Below are positions 38,574 through 50,800 of a stretch of DNA of 64,000 nucleotides, one piece after another. Location: assembly GCA_018881555.1 (NCBI GenBank), contig JACAXG010000202.1, positions 744,001 through 808,000 on the forward strand, given 5' to 3'. The notes beneath the pieces were generated by a model that saw nothing but the letters and a program-made list of their open reading frames with translations, was not told where the DNA came from and searched no databases. Position numbers and translations under genes: made by a program. Origin of the DNA: Amblyornis subalaris (Eukaryota > Chordata > Aves > Passeriformes > Ptilonorhynchidae). The number at the start of each line of letters is the position of its first letter. Position 1 is the first letter of the stretch.

Positions 38574-38587
38574 CTGGGAGTCGCAGT
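38574..38587. promoter_or_regulatory. ZNF143/SBF-like motif in CLEC16A promoter
   Basis: The 14-mer CTGGGAGTCGCAGT agrees at 11 of 14 positions with the reverse complement of the ZNF143 motif (CTGGGAATTGTAGT). Such motifs are common in CpG-island and divergent promoters. It lies about 205 bp before the CLEC16A start codon. Low certainty without a scored scan. Confidence 0.28.
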
Positions 38588-38599
38588 CCGCGGGCGCGC

Positions 38600-38636
38600 G
38601 GGGCGGGGCGGGGGCGGGGGCGGGGGCGGGGTCGGG
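38600..38636 (+). promoter_or_regulatory. CLEC16A: GC-box array and G-quadruplex motif, CLEC16A promoter
   Basis: Seven G-runs of 3-5 bases are separated by one or two bases. The segment is a tandem array of Sp1-type GC boxes (GGGGCGGGG) and also meets the usual G-quadruplex rule on the plus strand. It ends 155 bp before the CLEC16A ATG, where a core promoter is expected. Confidence 0.7.
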
Positions 38637-38791
38637 CCGGCGTTTCCCGGCGTGCCCCGCCCGCGCGTGCGCCGTGCGCGCCGGTGCCGCCGCTGAGGCT
38701 CCGCGCCGGTCTCCGCCTGCCGCTCGCCGCCCGCCCCGCGGGGCTATGAGGCCGTAGGGCCCGCGGGCCGGAGCAGCGTCCTGCCGCCACC

Positions 38792-38871
38792 ATGTTCGGC
38801 CGCTCTCGCAGCTGGGTGGGCGGCGGGCATGGGAAGGCCTCCCGGAGCATCCACTCCCTGGACCACCTCAA
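38792..38871 (+). CDS. CLEC16A: CLEC16A coding exon 1 (residues 1-26)
   Basis: The ATG has an ideal context (gccgccaccATGttc). The exon encodes [20 protein letters not shown] followed by HSLDHL, two changes from human, and ends phase 2 at donor gtgagc. Confidence 0.97.
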
Positions 38872-41800
38872 GTGAGCGCGGGGCGGCGGTGGGGGCGGAG
38901 GGTGGCGGGGCTGTGAGGGGGCTCGGAGGGGGCCATAGCGGCCGGACCCCGTCCGCGGAGCTGCCCGGGGCAGGTTTCCGTCGGAGAGGGCTGCGAGTCC
39001 GGGATGAGGAGGGGAAGACGCTCCCCAGGCGCTCGCTGCCCTCGCCGGGGCATTTTGCCGCAGCTTTGCCGAGGGGAGAGCGGCCGGAGCAATCCCCGGC
39101 GGCGGAGGAGGCTCTGTGGGCTGTGTCTGCCTCGCGGAAATCGGCCTCTCCGTCCCAGAATGTCTTCAGGGCAGACGCAGCTCGTGATGTCATGTCACTC
39201 ACGGCTGCGGTACGTATTTGTTTTGTTTCTAATAATGCTACAGACTCGTCGGTGGAGTAGAGTGCGAGGGGTAACAAATACAAGAAATGTCACATTCCTT
39301 GTGAGGGAGAACTTTGTTTGTTTCCTGGTANTATCTCAAGCGGTGAAGCGAGGGGCTGGTCCCGGTGTGTGAGCAGTGCAGCCTCCCAGGGGTGTGTGGG
39401 GATGTCGAGAGTCAGCAGTGAGTCACGGCACCCAGGCTGGGAATGTGCCCTGGATTGCAGGAGCCAGCAGCTGCTGCAGAAGGAAAGCTGTTCAGTTTGA
39501 GAGCTGTAACGTGTGTCTCCGGAGCCCCATATCCGTGTGTCACTGCTGGCTGCAAAAAGTGGAATAGTTTTTTCTTAGCTCTGCCATTGGAGAATTGGAA
39601 GGGTGGCAATTAAAAAAAATTTAATTTCCCTGTTCCATTTTAAGTGTTCTANTGCAAGAAAAATGAGAACCACTTTGATAGCTTCTCTTTGTACTGAACA
39701 AGAAAAGGAGGTCATTAAGAGATGAAGCATTTTCTAAATGAAATCACTGTGAATATGCAGCTCGTTGAGAAAAAGTGACTGGTAGTTTTCAATGATTAGT
39801 CAGATTACAAGGGGGACATGAATAGGGTCTGATGGTAATGAGCAGGATGCCCTGTACAAGATTTGGATCTTGCAGTTGCTTTATCAGGATAATTTATGGA
39901 TTCTGGTCCTTGTCTCTAAACTGGAAAAATGTTCGAAATGAGCAAGACTAACTGAAATGCACTGCTTTTTACCAAAGACAGGGAAATCGAGTCCATGGAT
40001 ACAAAACTGATGAGGCAATAGCATTGCAGAAGTAATTTTGGAAGCATGGTAGGTCAGACTAATAAGTCAGTGGGATCTGGTTTTACAGAACAAATGGGAA
40101 AAGTTATGCTCAGATGTAAACATAGGAATGTTCTGTTTAACATATAAGGGGTAGTTGTTGTGTACTACTCAGTGTTGGTGGAGTTTTAAATCTGTCTGGC
40201 TTTGATATTTCACTTGAAGATAGAGCAAGAATGCTGATGNATGATAAAATTTGAAGAAACTGAGTTTAAGTTTAGAAAAAAATAGGCTGGTGAGAGGAAG
40301 ACTTGAGACTTTCTTCAAGAAAAATGTGCCCATATGTTCTGCTAGGCCCACAGAGAACAGAAAAATTACACACTGTTTGATTTGTAGCAAAAGGGAGTTG
40401 GGCTATAAGTGCTGTGGCTTGTGCTTGGCTTGTTATCTTAGAGTTGAAGTATATAGTTATCTACTAAAGTATGAGCTTTGGTCTGTTTGCTTTTTTGCAT
40501 GTGATTTCTGTAATTATGAATCCAAAATCGTAGTATGTAAAGGACAGATGAGACCTTTGATCTGTTTAGACTATGTATATTTTAAGTGTTTGTTTATCCA
40601 GGCTGCATGAATTTCAGCTTCTAGCTGAAAGGTAGGAGTTGAAGTGGGTAAAATAACAGAAGGAAAAAGGGCAGAGAGCCTTCATTTTGGGGTCATGAAA
40701 GAAAGTCAGTCTCGATAAGCTTACTTGATAAGCTGTTTACCTTCTCATCTTTTCGACTTGTCAAAGCCCCATGTTGTGTTCCATATGAAGGAGCTGAGTA
40801 GAACACCTGCCTTTCTGTTACGGGTTAGCTCAGCCTGCAAAAGGTACATTATGCTGTGTTACAAAGGTGAAATCAGTCTGACCTGGCCTTGTGGGAACAT
40901 TTGTATTTTTACACTTGCACAAGGTAGAGTTTAGTTTAAACTGTAAATGATACACCTGCCTAGTGATACCAGGAGAGTTACTGCTTTTTGTCAGTAAATG
41001 CTGGATCTTTCCCATCAGCTTTAATGCAGTTTGTTTGAGGCTTGCTTTTGAAATTTTACTGTTCAGTCTTCCTGCAAACGTGCCATAGAATGGATTGGTT
41101 AAAGGAAAATTGTGAGACTGTTTGTTTTAAGTGTTTTTATACAGTCTTTTGATCTAGAGAAAAGAGTTAAAACTTAATCCAGCTTCTGAAATGTGATGTA
41201 GAGAAGGATGAAACAGTGCTATGCACTGCCTGGGTACTTCTCATCATTATTGTCAAGAGAACTTGGTATTTTTGTGTGTCTTTGTTTCTAAGTCAAATTT
41301 TTTCCCCTACTTTTCTATGATATTTTTCATAGCCTTGTTGTTACTGTCAAGCATGTTTCCCATTGTTACTTCTGCACTTGATATTTTAATTACATTGTGA
41401 TCACACAAAAGGTTTTATGCCATTAAAATTGGGTGCTGAGCATTTCCCATGCCTTGGTCAGATGCAGTGACCATAAACGTGTGCTTGAAGTGTTTTTTCA
41501 TGGGTGATTCATTTCCTGAGGTACTGTCCGTGCTATGCATTGGGCTTCCTCTATGAGAGCAATATGCAATTACCTGGTTACAGGCAGAGTGAAGAAGCAA
41601 GCATGTTATGGTCTAGTCTGGGGTTTTAAAATTCGGGTGATTGACTCCCTAAACTCTTACCTGTTTTAGTGTATTTTTGTAAGTAATAAGTAGGAAAGTG
41701 ATTGATGGACACCTGTGATATTCATGAGTTACTATGTTACCCCTTTGACCATGGTTTCTAACCAGAAAAATANTCACAATTTTGTTCGGTTTGTTAAGCT

Positions 41801-44800
41801 ACTGGCAACATCTGCTGATTTTGATGGTATTGGGTGCTTTGACACATCACTGTGTGATGTGTTTTTGTTTGAACCCAGTTGTCAGATACAGAGATGACAA
41901 AAACCTCTTCTTTGATAGTTTTGCGTCTTGAAGCACAAACTTGACCCCTCTGTAATCAGCATTTAGAGACAGACTTTAACGATTTAGCTAAATATAAAAA
42001 TACTGGGTTGGTGTGATACTTTATGTTCTCATGATCTGGTATTTCACATGTCTGTAAAGATAAACAAGTATGTGTATGCTTTCTTGTTCATTTTCAAGCA
42101 AATAGGGTAAATAAAAAATAAAATAAAAAGGAATAGCTTGAGGGTGAAACCCAGGTTTCCTCTAAGTGCATCAGTGCCTTAGCAGATTAAGGAATTTTGC
42201 AGTAGTGCTGCTACTAAGTAAATAAATTCGGAGATGATGTATTCCTGACTATTAAATGTTTCTTGCTTTTTGTGTCTGTAATGCTCTATATTCCATAGGC
42301 TCCCAAAATGAGGTAATAGCATTCAGTTCTTCCCCCTGCATCCCATTCCCAAAGTTCTACCATTGGAATAAACTTCAATCCCAAATTTGTATAATGTAAC
42401 TTATTAATGAGAAATATGTATTCACAGATACAATAATTTTGATGTTATTTCAAATAAATAGGCTAAAATAAGTGAAGTAATATAGTATTAATTACTCTCT
42501 AACTCTCTCAGGAAGTTTTTCAGATTCTTGTGGAATGAACTGATCTAATTGACATCTCTTCTGCTGTTCTCTACTCCATTAACTGCTGCGTCCTCAGAAC
42601 AGGGACTGAGTTTGTGCTCTGTCTTTTGATTCCCTGTCCTGATAATACACATGGTGCCATAATGGGAAGTTTTTCCAGGGCTTGTGCGCTGTTTTAAAAA
42701 CCCTGGGAATTCTCACAGATGGTCAGACTTAACCTCTTACATCTTCACTGGGAGCCATCACACTGTCAGTCTTCACAGGAGGAGTCTTGAACTTTTATCC
42801 TTGGATTAGTGGAAGAGGATTTGCAGTGCTCCTTGACTTGCCATTTAATGACTATTATGGTACAGCATGTGAGCAGGCAGTTATGACCGTAGGACGTAGC
42901 TGAGAATCAACTTTTCCTAGAGTGGCTTCAGTGTGAGCTGTTTCTGTTCTGGATTTGAAAATGACATTGATTTATGAGGGGAAAAAAACACCATGAAGGG
43001 GGAGAGAATTTTTTTTTACTGAAGAGACAGATTATGAAAAGCCAATTCCCCCTCCTCTTCTTCCCCCCTGCCGCCTATTCCCTTTTCCTCCTCTTTGCTG
43101 TCTGGTGATATACGTGATATGATAATGGCTTTGGTAGTATGATGTGGGCTTTGTCACACTGCTGATTTTGGGGGCGAGAGAAGGGAGCATGTGGTATATC
43201 AAGTTTGTTAAAGCTGTGAACTTCTGAGAGCTGTTTACCTCTTGGTGTTCTTGTGCAACACAGCAGCATTGTTGTTCGATGATTAAGTAATATCAAGACC
43301 AGCAAGCACATAGTGTTTTACCATCACAGCACAGAGCATTTTACCAGCCTCTCTGAAATAGCACCTGTTCCCTGCATGGCTTGTAAGGACAGGCTATGTC
43401 TTGCAGCAAGCCCTGTGAACTCTGCCCAACTCAGTGGCAGAGGAGAAGATTTCCCAAACCAAATTTTACAGATTTTAAGTAACATATAAATATGATCAAA
43501 GTTCTTGTTTGTTTTGGGGGAAGGGGAGTTGAGTTCAAGCAAAAGGTTCTGAAACTAGGTAATATCTTGTTTTGTCTTTGTAAGCCTGACAAATAGTTGG
43601 AACAGCCTCACATGTGTGTTCAGTTAAATGGCATTTTAGTCTCTGGCTGNGTGTTTGCCTGGTACAGTGAGTCAGGTTTTTAGTGTAGATAAAATTGATG
43701 AGAATACTGGATTTGGAAATGTGATTTCAAGTCTGTTTTTTGACCTAAACTTCTTACTTTAAACCATAAACCAGACACCCCAAAATTTTGTTTTGGAAAT
43801 CCACTGTTTTTTCTTACTTTGCTGAACCTTACAGAAGCTTGGCAAAATTGGTATTTTTATCTTTTGCATAACAGCTACTTGAGATCCTTGGGTCTGTTGC
43901 TTAAAAATTGACTCCTAGAACTTCTAAACTCATGCATTGTACTAATGAGATTGCTAAAATTTCAATCTGAATCACTGAACAAACTTTCATGGAATCCAAA
44001 ACAATAATGAAAGGCTGCCTCATGGTCAGGACAGACAGGCTGTTTTCACAGAATTAGATCCTGGGAGTTTTGATTAACTCCANTATTCATGGGAACATTG
44101 ATAGTATGGAAAATTTGTCTTCCTTCCCAAACACTTGTGAGTGTATTGCACAGAATTCCTGAATACTGAGGTGTTACTCCTGGTTTTCAGTAAGATCACA
44201 GCATAGCAGTGTAGGAGCTGTGTTTAAGAATCTAAACTTGTGCAGTTTTAAAATGATGTAAAATTTCCTTCATGTTTTTTAATTATTTTCAAACTTGTGC
44301 ACCTTCCTTGTATTTATCCTTTTTCTTTATTACTAAATAAAAGAAAAAAAAAAAGATGGAGAAAAGCAGTGGTGATTTTTTTAGAATTTGCTTTTATTAG
44401 AATTTGCCCGCAGCCCACCTCTGTTNTTNTTTTTTTTTTTTTTTTGTGGGACATAAGAAAGTAACAAGACAGAAGTAAGTTGGTACTTTGATGTAACAAC
44501 TTATTTGGAAAACAAAAGTGCTTCTCTGAGTAGAATTCTGAGACTTAAAATCTGAAAGGCTTGTATTCTGTTTAGCTTCCTGTCACCTGTGTGATACAGA
44601 CAGGATACCCTTTTTTAAGCTTCACTAGATAGCTTTAAACTTTTGCCTTTTTTGATGATAGAGCTGGACTTTCCAATCAGTATTTCTATGCTGAAGGGGC
44701 CAGAGACCTGATGAGGAANTTTTGCCAAGGTGAATGAATAATCTTTGACAGTCCTGATATTAAACATCAAAATTGATGTGAGGCTGTAAAGGGTCTCTGC

Positions 44801-47800
44801 AGGCAAGAGAAGGGATCTAACTTCTCTAGTTAGACCTCATGTGCCTCTTTCCNCAATTACACTTTCCCATATCAGCTACTGCGTGCTTACCTGCCTCTTC
44901 TATTTCCATTTTTCTTACTTATCACTCCTTTGACTTCAACATGTCCCAAGGTGCTTCTTAGGTGAATTTCTTTGGAATAAGTTACACAATTTCTAGTTCT
45001 ATGCTAACATATGCATAAGCACTGATAACTCACCTGGCTGAGGGGGATTTGTGTCCTTTGTCACTTATTCTGTTTAACAATTACTTTTCTCTCTGCATCA
45101 ATATTAAAAGGAAATGTTAGGGTGTCATGACATAGGGTTTTAAAATTGTACAGTGATTAGACTTAGTGCGTGCAGATGTCTGCATCTATGTTGATGAAAG
45201 ACAAACATGGTGCATGTGAAAGTGGCAGGGTAGCACATTACTTGTACTTATTTTTTCTTCTAGGTACATGTATCATATTTTGACTAAAAATACAACAGTA
45301 ACAGATCACAACCGCAACCTGCTGGTAGAGACCATTCGTTCCATAACGGAGATCCTTATTTGGGGGGATCAGAATGACAGCTCAGTGTTTGAGTAAGTAC
45401 TCCTGAGCAAATTTTATTCTTTTGTTCTTGAAGAATGCTTAGAGTTGTACAGAGTTCTCATTGAAAGAGTTAACTCTTCCAAGTCTGTATTTCATGAATA
45501 TATATAGGAAACGATGTCTTGTAGCAGATGGGTAAACAGGACCATATTTATTCTATACAAGAATTTACTTTTTTTAAAAAGTGTTTGAAGTCCAGAGCCC
45601 CTTTCAAGTACTGCCTTTGTTTGACTCTCCATTCTTTTGATATAAATACAAATTCTAACGTATTTTAGGGCCCACGTTTGCTCAGTACATCTGTTAATAT
45701 CGTATTGCTTCAATTTGTTCGCTTCAACTTACCTAAGATACCACAAATAAATATCTTATTCTAGCTATGGAATTTAGAGCTGCCTGATAAATTGAATATA
45801 CTAAAAACACAATAAAAAAGGCCCTGATTTCTTGACATCCTTTTTTTGCATAATTTGAATTTTTAAGCTCCCTTGTTTAATATTTAAGGTTTTTGAAAGA
45901 TATTCTTTTGTTATACAGATGCAACTTTGACAAACAGCATGTTTTGCTTTTATGAAGAATTATTTTGCAAACTTGCCTTGAATTATCCCTGCTCCTAGCC
46001 GAAGTATGTTCCTGTTACTTACAGCATGTGGCTTAATGACGTCTTTATTTTATTTCAGCTTTTTCTTGGAGAAGAATATGTTTGTTTTCTTCTTGAACAT
46101 CCTGCGTCAGAAGTCTGGTCGTTACGTGTGTGTACAGCTACTGCAGACTCTGAACATCCTTTTTGAGAACATCAGTCATGAAACATCACTGTGTAAGGGC
46201 ACACTTCTAAACTGGTTAGGATTAAGTGATGGAGATTTGATGGAATTCCCTTTCATTCAGTGAAATTTAGTCCTAGTACCCCTTCACAGAGGACGTATAT
46301 GAATTACTAACAATCTTTTAAATTGAACCCTACCAAAAATACAGTGTAAATTGACTCCAAAATCCCTTTTAATGTAAATTTTCAGTGGTACAAAAGTAAT
46401 TGTTTGGTACAACAAGCATTTAGCGTATTTCGAGGGGTTAAGTCTGCAAATTAGTTGTGATCTGAAATGGTCAGTTGCTGCCACAGATCATGTGGTGGAG
46501 CTCTGTTGTATAATTTGTACTGTAACTGTTCTGACATCGTTGGTGCTGGCAGTCAGCTGTGGACGTTTCCTTCAAGATTTTTGGAAAAATATAAAGACAA
46601 TGGAGAATTAATAGTTTAAAGTATTCCGCAATATAATAAAGAGAGATTCATATTCGGGTCTTGGAGAGTTGGGCCTTTGGGAGGAAAAGAGTTAAGTATG
46701 ATTAGCTGCAGAACCTACATAAATGGAGGAAGATGAAGTACATTCTGAGTTGTCTTGTTCTTGGGAGCAAAGACCTTTGTAGGGAGCAATTCCTTTATGT
46801 TAGTGCTTGAAGTCATCACTTGAGTTGTTTGGCTAAAAGTTGTGATTGCTGACTGGTACTTAAGTACAGCCTGTTACTGTAATGGTTTTTTTCTGTTAAC
46901 CTGGGTAATGTTTCTTATTTTTCAGATTACTTGCTCTCTAACAACTACGTGAATTCTATTATTGTCCACAAATTTGACTTTTCTGATGAGGAAATCATGG
47001 CATATTACATATCGTTTTTGAAGACTCTTTCCCTGAAACTCAATAATCATACTGTACATTTCTTTTATAATGAGGTAAGTGAAGCAAGTTGCAGTACAAT
47101 GATAAGAGAACTTTAATTAGAAATGGATACCAGTGTGGCACATACTCTGTTTAGTCTCTTGTCTCATAATATCTTGCATTTATTTTTATAACAGTAATAC
47201 CAGTGGTAGTGAATTTGTTTGTGGGGATCTCTTCANGAGCATGGCTTTGTCCTCAAACAGCTATAATAAACTAAAAATCTGGAAGTCAGTGTTGTATTGG
47301 ATCATTTCAGTAGTTCTGAAGTATACTTCCCTGAGAGTTCAATGTGTTTATGCCTTGTTCTCTTGTGCTTTCATAAACAGGATCTTTTCTGTTGCATCAC
47401 TTGGTTCTAAGAGGTTTAGTCAAAATCCAAAAAGCTGAGTCAAAGGGCAAAGTTGAAATGGGTTTTTCCTTGCTCCATTCCACTTATTGCCAGAAGAGGG
47501 CACGAAAGCACTGAGTATGTGCAAAGTTATCCTGGGAAGCTCTAATGATTAGAGCAGTTTATTTCAATGCAGAGCTAGAAATGCAGCTGTGACTACATTG
47601 TAAAATCATTTTAATTACTTAAGTAGAAGGTAAAAATACCATATTAATACATGGAAAACATCATTCATACAGAATCCCAACCAATATTCTGTACACGTTT
47701 AATGAACAAATATTTTCTTTCCTCTTGTTACAGCACACTAATGACTTTGCTTTGTACACTGAAGCTATTAAATTTTTTAACCACCCCGAAAGCATGGTCA

Positions 47801-50800
47801 GGATTGCTGTTAGGACTATAACTTTGAATGTCTACAAAGGTATGCTTTTTATATCCTAAAAAAGGCATGTGTACAAATCTTGTTTTGTTGTAGTTTAATT
47901 TTCAGTTGGTTGCATTTAGGGGTTTTCTGTCTGTTTTATGAGATTGAAAAACTTAGCATGTAGACGTGTTTGATACACATTTGGACCATTATTCCAAACC
48001 TATAGTAGGTACTTGTAAATAGTATTATTTTCTCACCAATGAAACTGGTTTTAAAGAAACCCCAAAGTGTCAAGCATACACAAGGAACTTTAGCTTCCCT
48101 TCCAACAGAGGTCAGAATGTGACTGTATTTTAAAAGTAAGTAAACAAAACAACTCCAAAGCCAAAGTGTTTGAAGAACATGAATTATTTTTTACTGATGA
48201 AATTTAGCTTTATAGTGTAGGAAGCAGTAAGCTACATCACTTCCTTTCAGATTTGAAGTGCATTAGAATATGACTGCAGGACTCTTAGGTGCTGCATTCA
48301 CTCCAGTCTAAAGAAGAGCTGGACCATTCCCAGAGGTGCTCAGTGAAGGCCAGAAGGCTACAGTCCCAAATTCCTGTGCTGGGCATTCCAGTAGGACATA
48401 AGGAAAAAACCTAAAATTTCACTGTGAGAGTAGTTAAGCACTGGAACAGGTTTTCCAGAGAAATGGAGGCATCTGTATTGTTTGAGATCTTCAAAAATCG
48501 GCAGGGACCTCAGCAACCTGGTTGAACTTTGAAGTTAGCATTACTTTGAGAATGTCTACTCTAAACCCAATATCCGAAAGTCACTTGCCCCTAAATTTTT
48601 CTTGGGGTATAAAAGGTTTTTGATAAACTGAAAATATCAGAGTGTTCTCTGTCGAAAAATTGTTTATTCTGAACTTTTACCTCTAAGGTAGTATATATTA
48701 TGCAATATGTTCATGCAGGGCTTCTTGTTGTTTAATCCATTTTGGATTAAAGTACATGTTGAATTTACACAACTTTCTGTCAATTGAGAGAAGTAGTGGT
48801 TTGACAGTCTTCATAGAAGAGTGATCTTTTTTAAAACAATGAGCAGTTTGCTTTGCAAATGACTGGATAGCCTGCAGAGCAAATAGGGTTTTTATAGTGT
48901 TGGCTGCAACATTTTTTCTTTTTGTATGTTGAGAAATGGGCACTTGGTACTTGCCTCCCACTTCAAGGAACTGTAAATGCAAATATGAACTCAAAAAAAA
49001 GAGCAAATTGTAGGTCTCATATCTTATTTGTGATATATTTATGTAACTATGTATTTTTATGAAAAAAATGTACTTGTCTAGAATTTTTATTGAATGTTGT
49101 AGTGATATAAAGGTTAGTGCTGAAAAAGCACAGCTCAAATGTTCAGGTTTGATGATTTTCTGACTACCTGTTTGCATATATTCTGCTCTAACACCTACCC
49201 TGTACCTTTTAGTTTAGATACTTTGTGCTTTAGCTTTTTAAGCCCTTTTAGAGGATGTCACTATCCCAGTTCCTAATCCTGTTAACTGTTGTCTGTTTCT
49301 TTTGCCCTTCCTTCACTGATGATCCTGTGTTCCTTAATGCAGTGTCATGTAAGTCTAACTAGCTTGACTCTCAGCATTACTGCTTTATTCTTGCGCTTTT
49401 TTCTCTTCTGTTTAATAAATAATGTGCTAGAAGAACCTTTCTGAATTCCACTAAATTTGTTTATCTTCAGACATGTAAATGTATGAACATTAGGCTCATT
49501 CAGGCCAGCTATGAACTGATGTGACATTTTTATAGATTTCCATTTCATGCCTAAGATTGCGTCAGGTACATATTTGTAAGGAAAGTTAGCATGCAATCAA
49601 AATTCAGAAGATATTTTTGTTGTATTTCTTAAAAAGCAATAAGAAGTATTGGCAACTGATTTTTCTTTTTAATGATTTCTCTTCAGTGGACAACCAACCT
49701 ATGCTGCATTACATTCGAGATAAAACTGCAGTTCCTTATTTCTCCAACCTCGTCTGGTTTATTGGCAGCCACGTGATAGAACTGGATAACTGTGTGCAGA
49801 CTGATGAAGAGTAAGCTTTTACAAATGCTGGATGTTGAATGGAAATGCTTTTCCCAGATTTCAATGCTCTCCTTAGTTTGTAGTAGTCCAGTTAAGGTAG
49901 TTACTGAATACATTCCCTTGTACACAGTTCAGACTTTTTGTTCTTTGAAGTTTTTTAGTGATTCTGTAAGGTAACAGCCAGTGCTATGTGCCTGATCTAA
50001 TCTGATATCCATACAACTAAATTAGTGTGTGGCAACAAGCTTTTTCTTCTTTGTTTCATTCTGCTGAAAATAGCAGATACCCAGAAGACACAAAAGGTAT
50101 TTTGTGCTTCTCAGTCTTAAAAACTTTGTCTGTTTAAGGTTCTTTTCCTGTGTGTCATCTCAGTAGAAGAGCTTTCTGAAAAGATTCTAGGAAAAGGATT
50201 TAAACTGGAAAGAAGAACTTTAATGTGTGAACTGACGTGGCTGGGTAATATTGCACTATCAACTACAGAAATATTTCATTGATTCAGGTTATTCTTGGTT
50301 TGTCTTGCCACCCCCATCTTAGAATGGGTGTGTGTTTCTTGCTTTCTCAAAGTGAAGGTGTAGATGTTAAATACAACACAGAATTCTTCTTTCATTTTTG
50401 AAAAAAATCTTACCATTTTTGTGGTTGGCTTGTGAAAAGACTCTGGCAATGGAAAGCAAAGCTCTGTAAAAACATGTCTTCTGAAAACTTGAGGGGGAAA
50501 ACTTGATGTGTGCATCTAAAGCACATATAAGCTTGAATACTGTCTGGCTATTGCATTAGTTGACTGCTCTGAAACATCTTTAGGCAGTTTGTCTGCACAA
50601 GGTGATCTGTGGCAGGGATGCATATTAATTTTTTCCGTAAGTTTTTAAGGCTTTCACAGTTGATCATGTATAACTCTTTATTTCTGCTTTCTTTCAGGCA
50701 CAGAAACAGGGGCAAACTGAGTGACCTGGTAGCAGAACATCTTGATCATTTGCATTATCTTAATGATATCCTTATCATTAACTGTGAATTTTTAAATGAT

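Noticed and set aside
44424..44446. T-run with embedded Ns, possibly the tail of a reverse-oriented retrogene
   Set aside because: No cDNA-like sequence or target duplication was recognised next to it; treated as a simple homopolymer.
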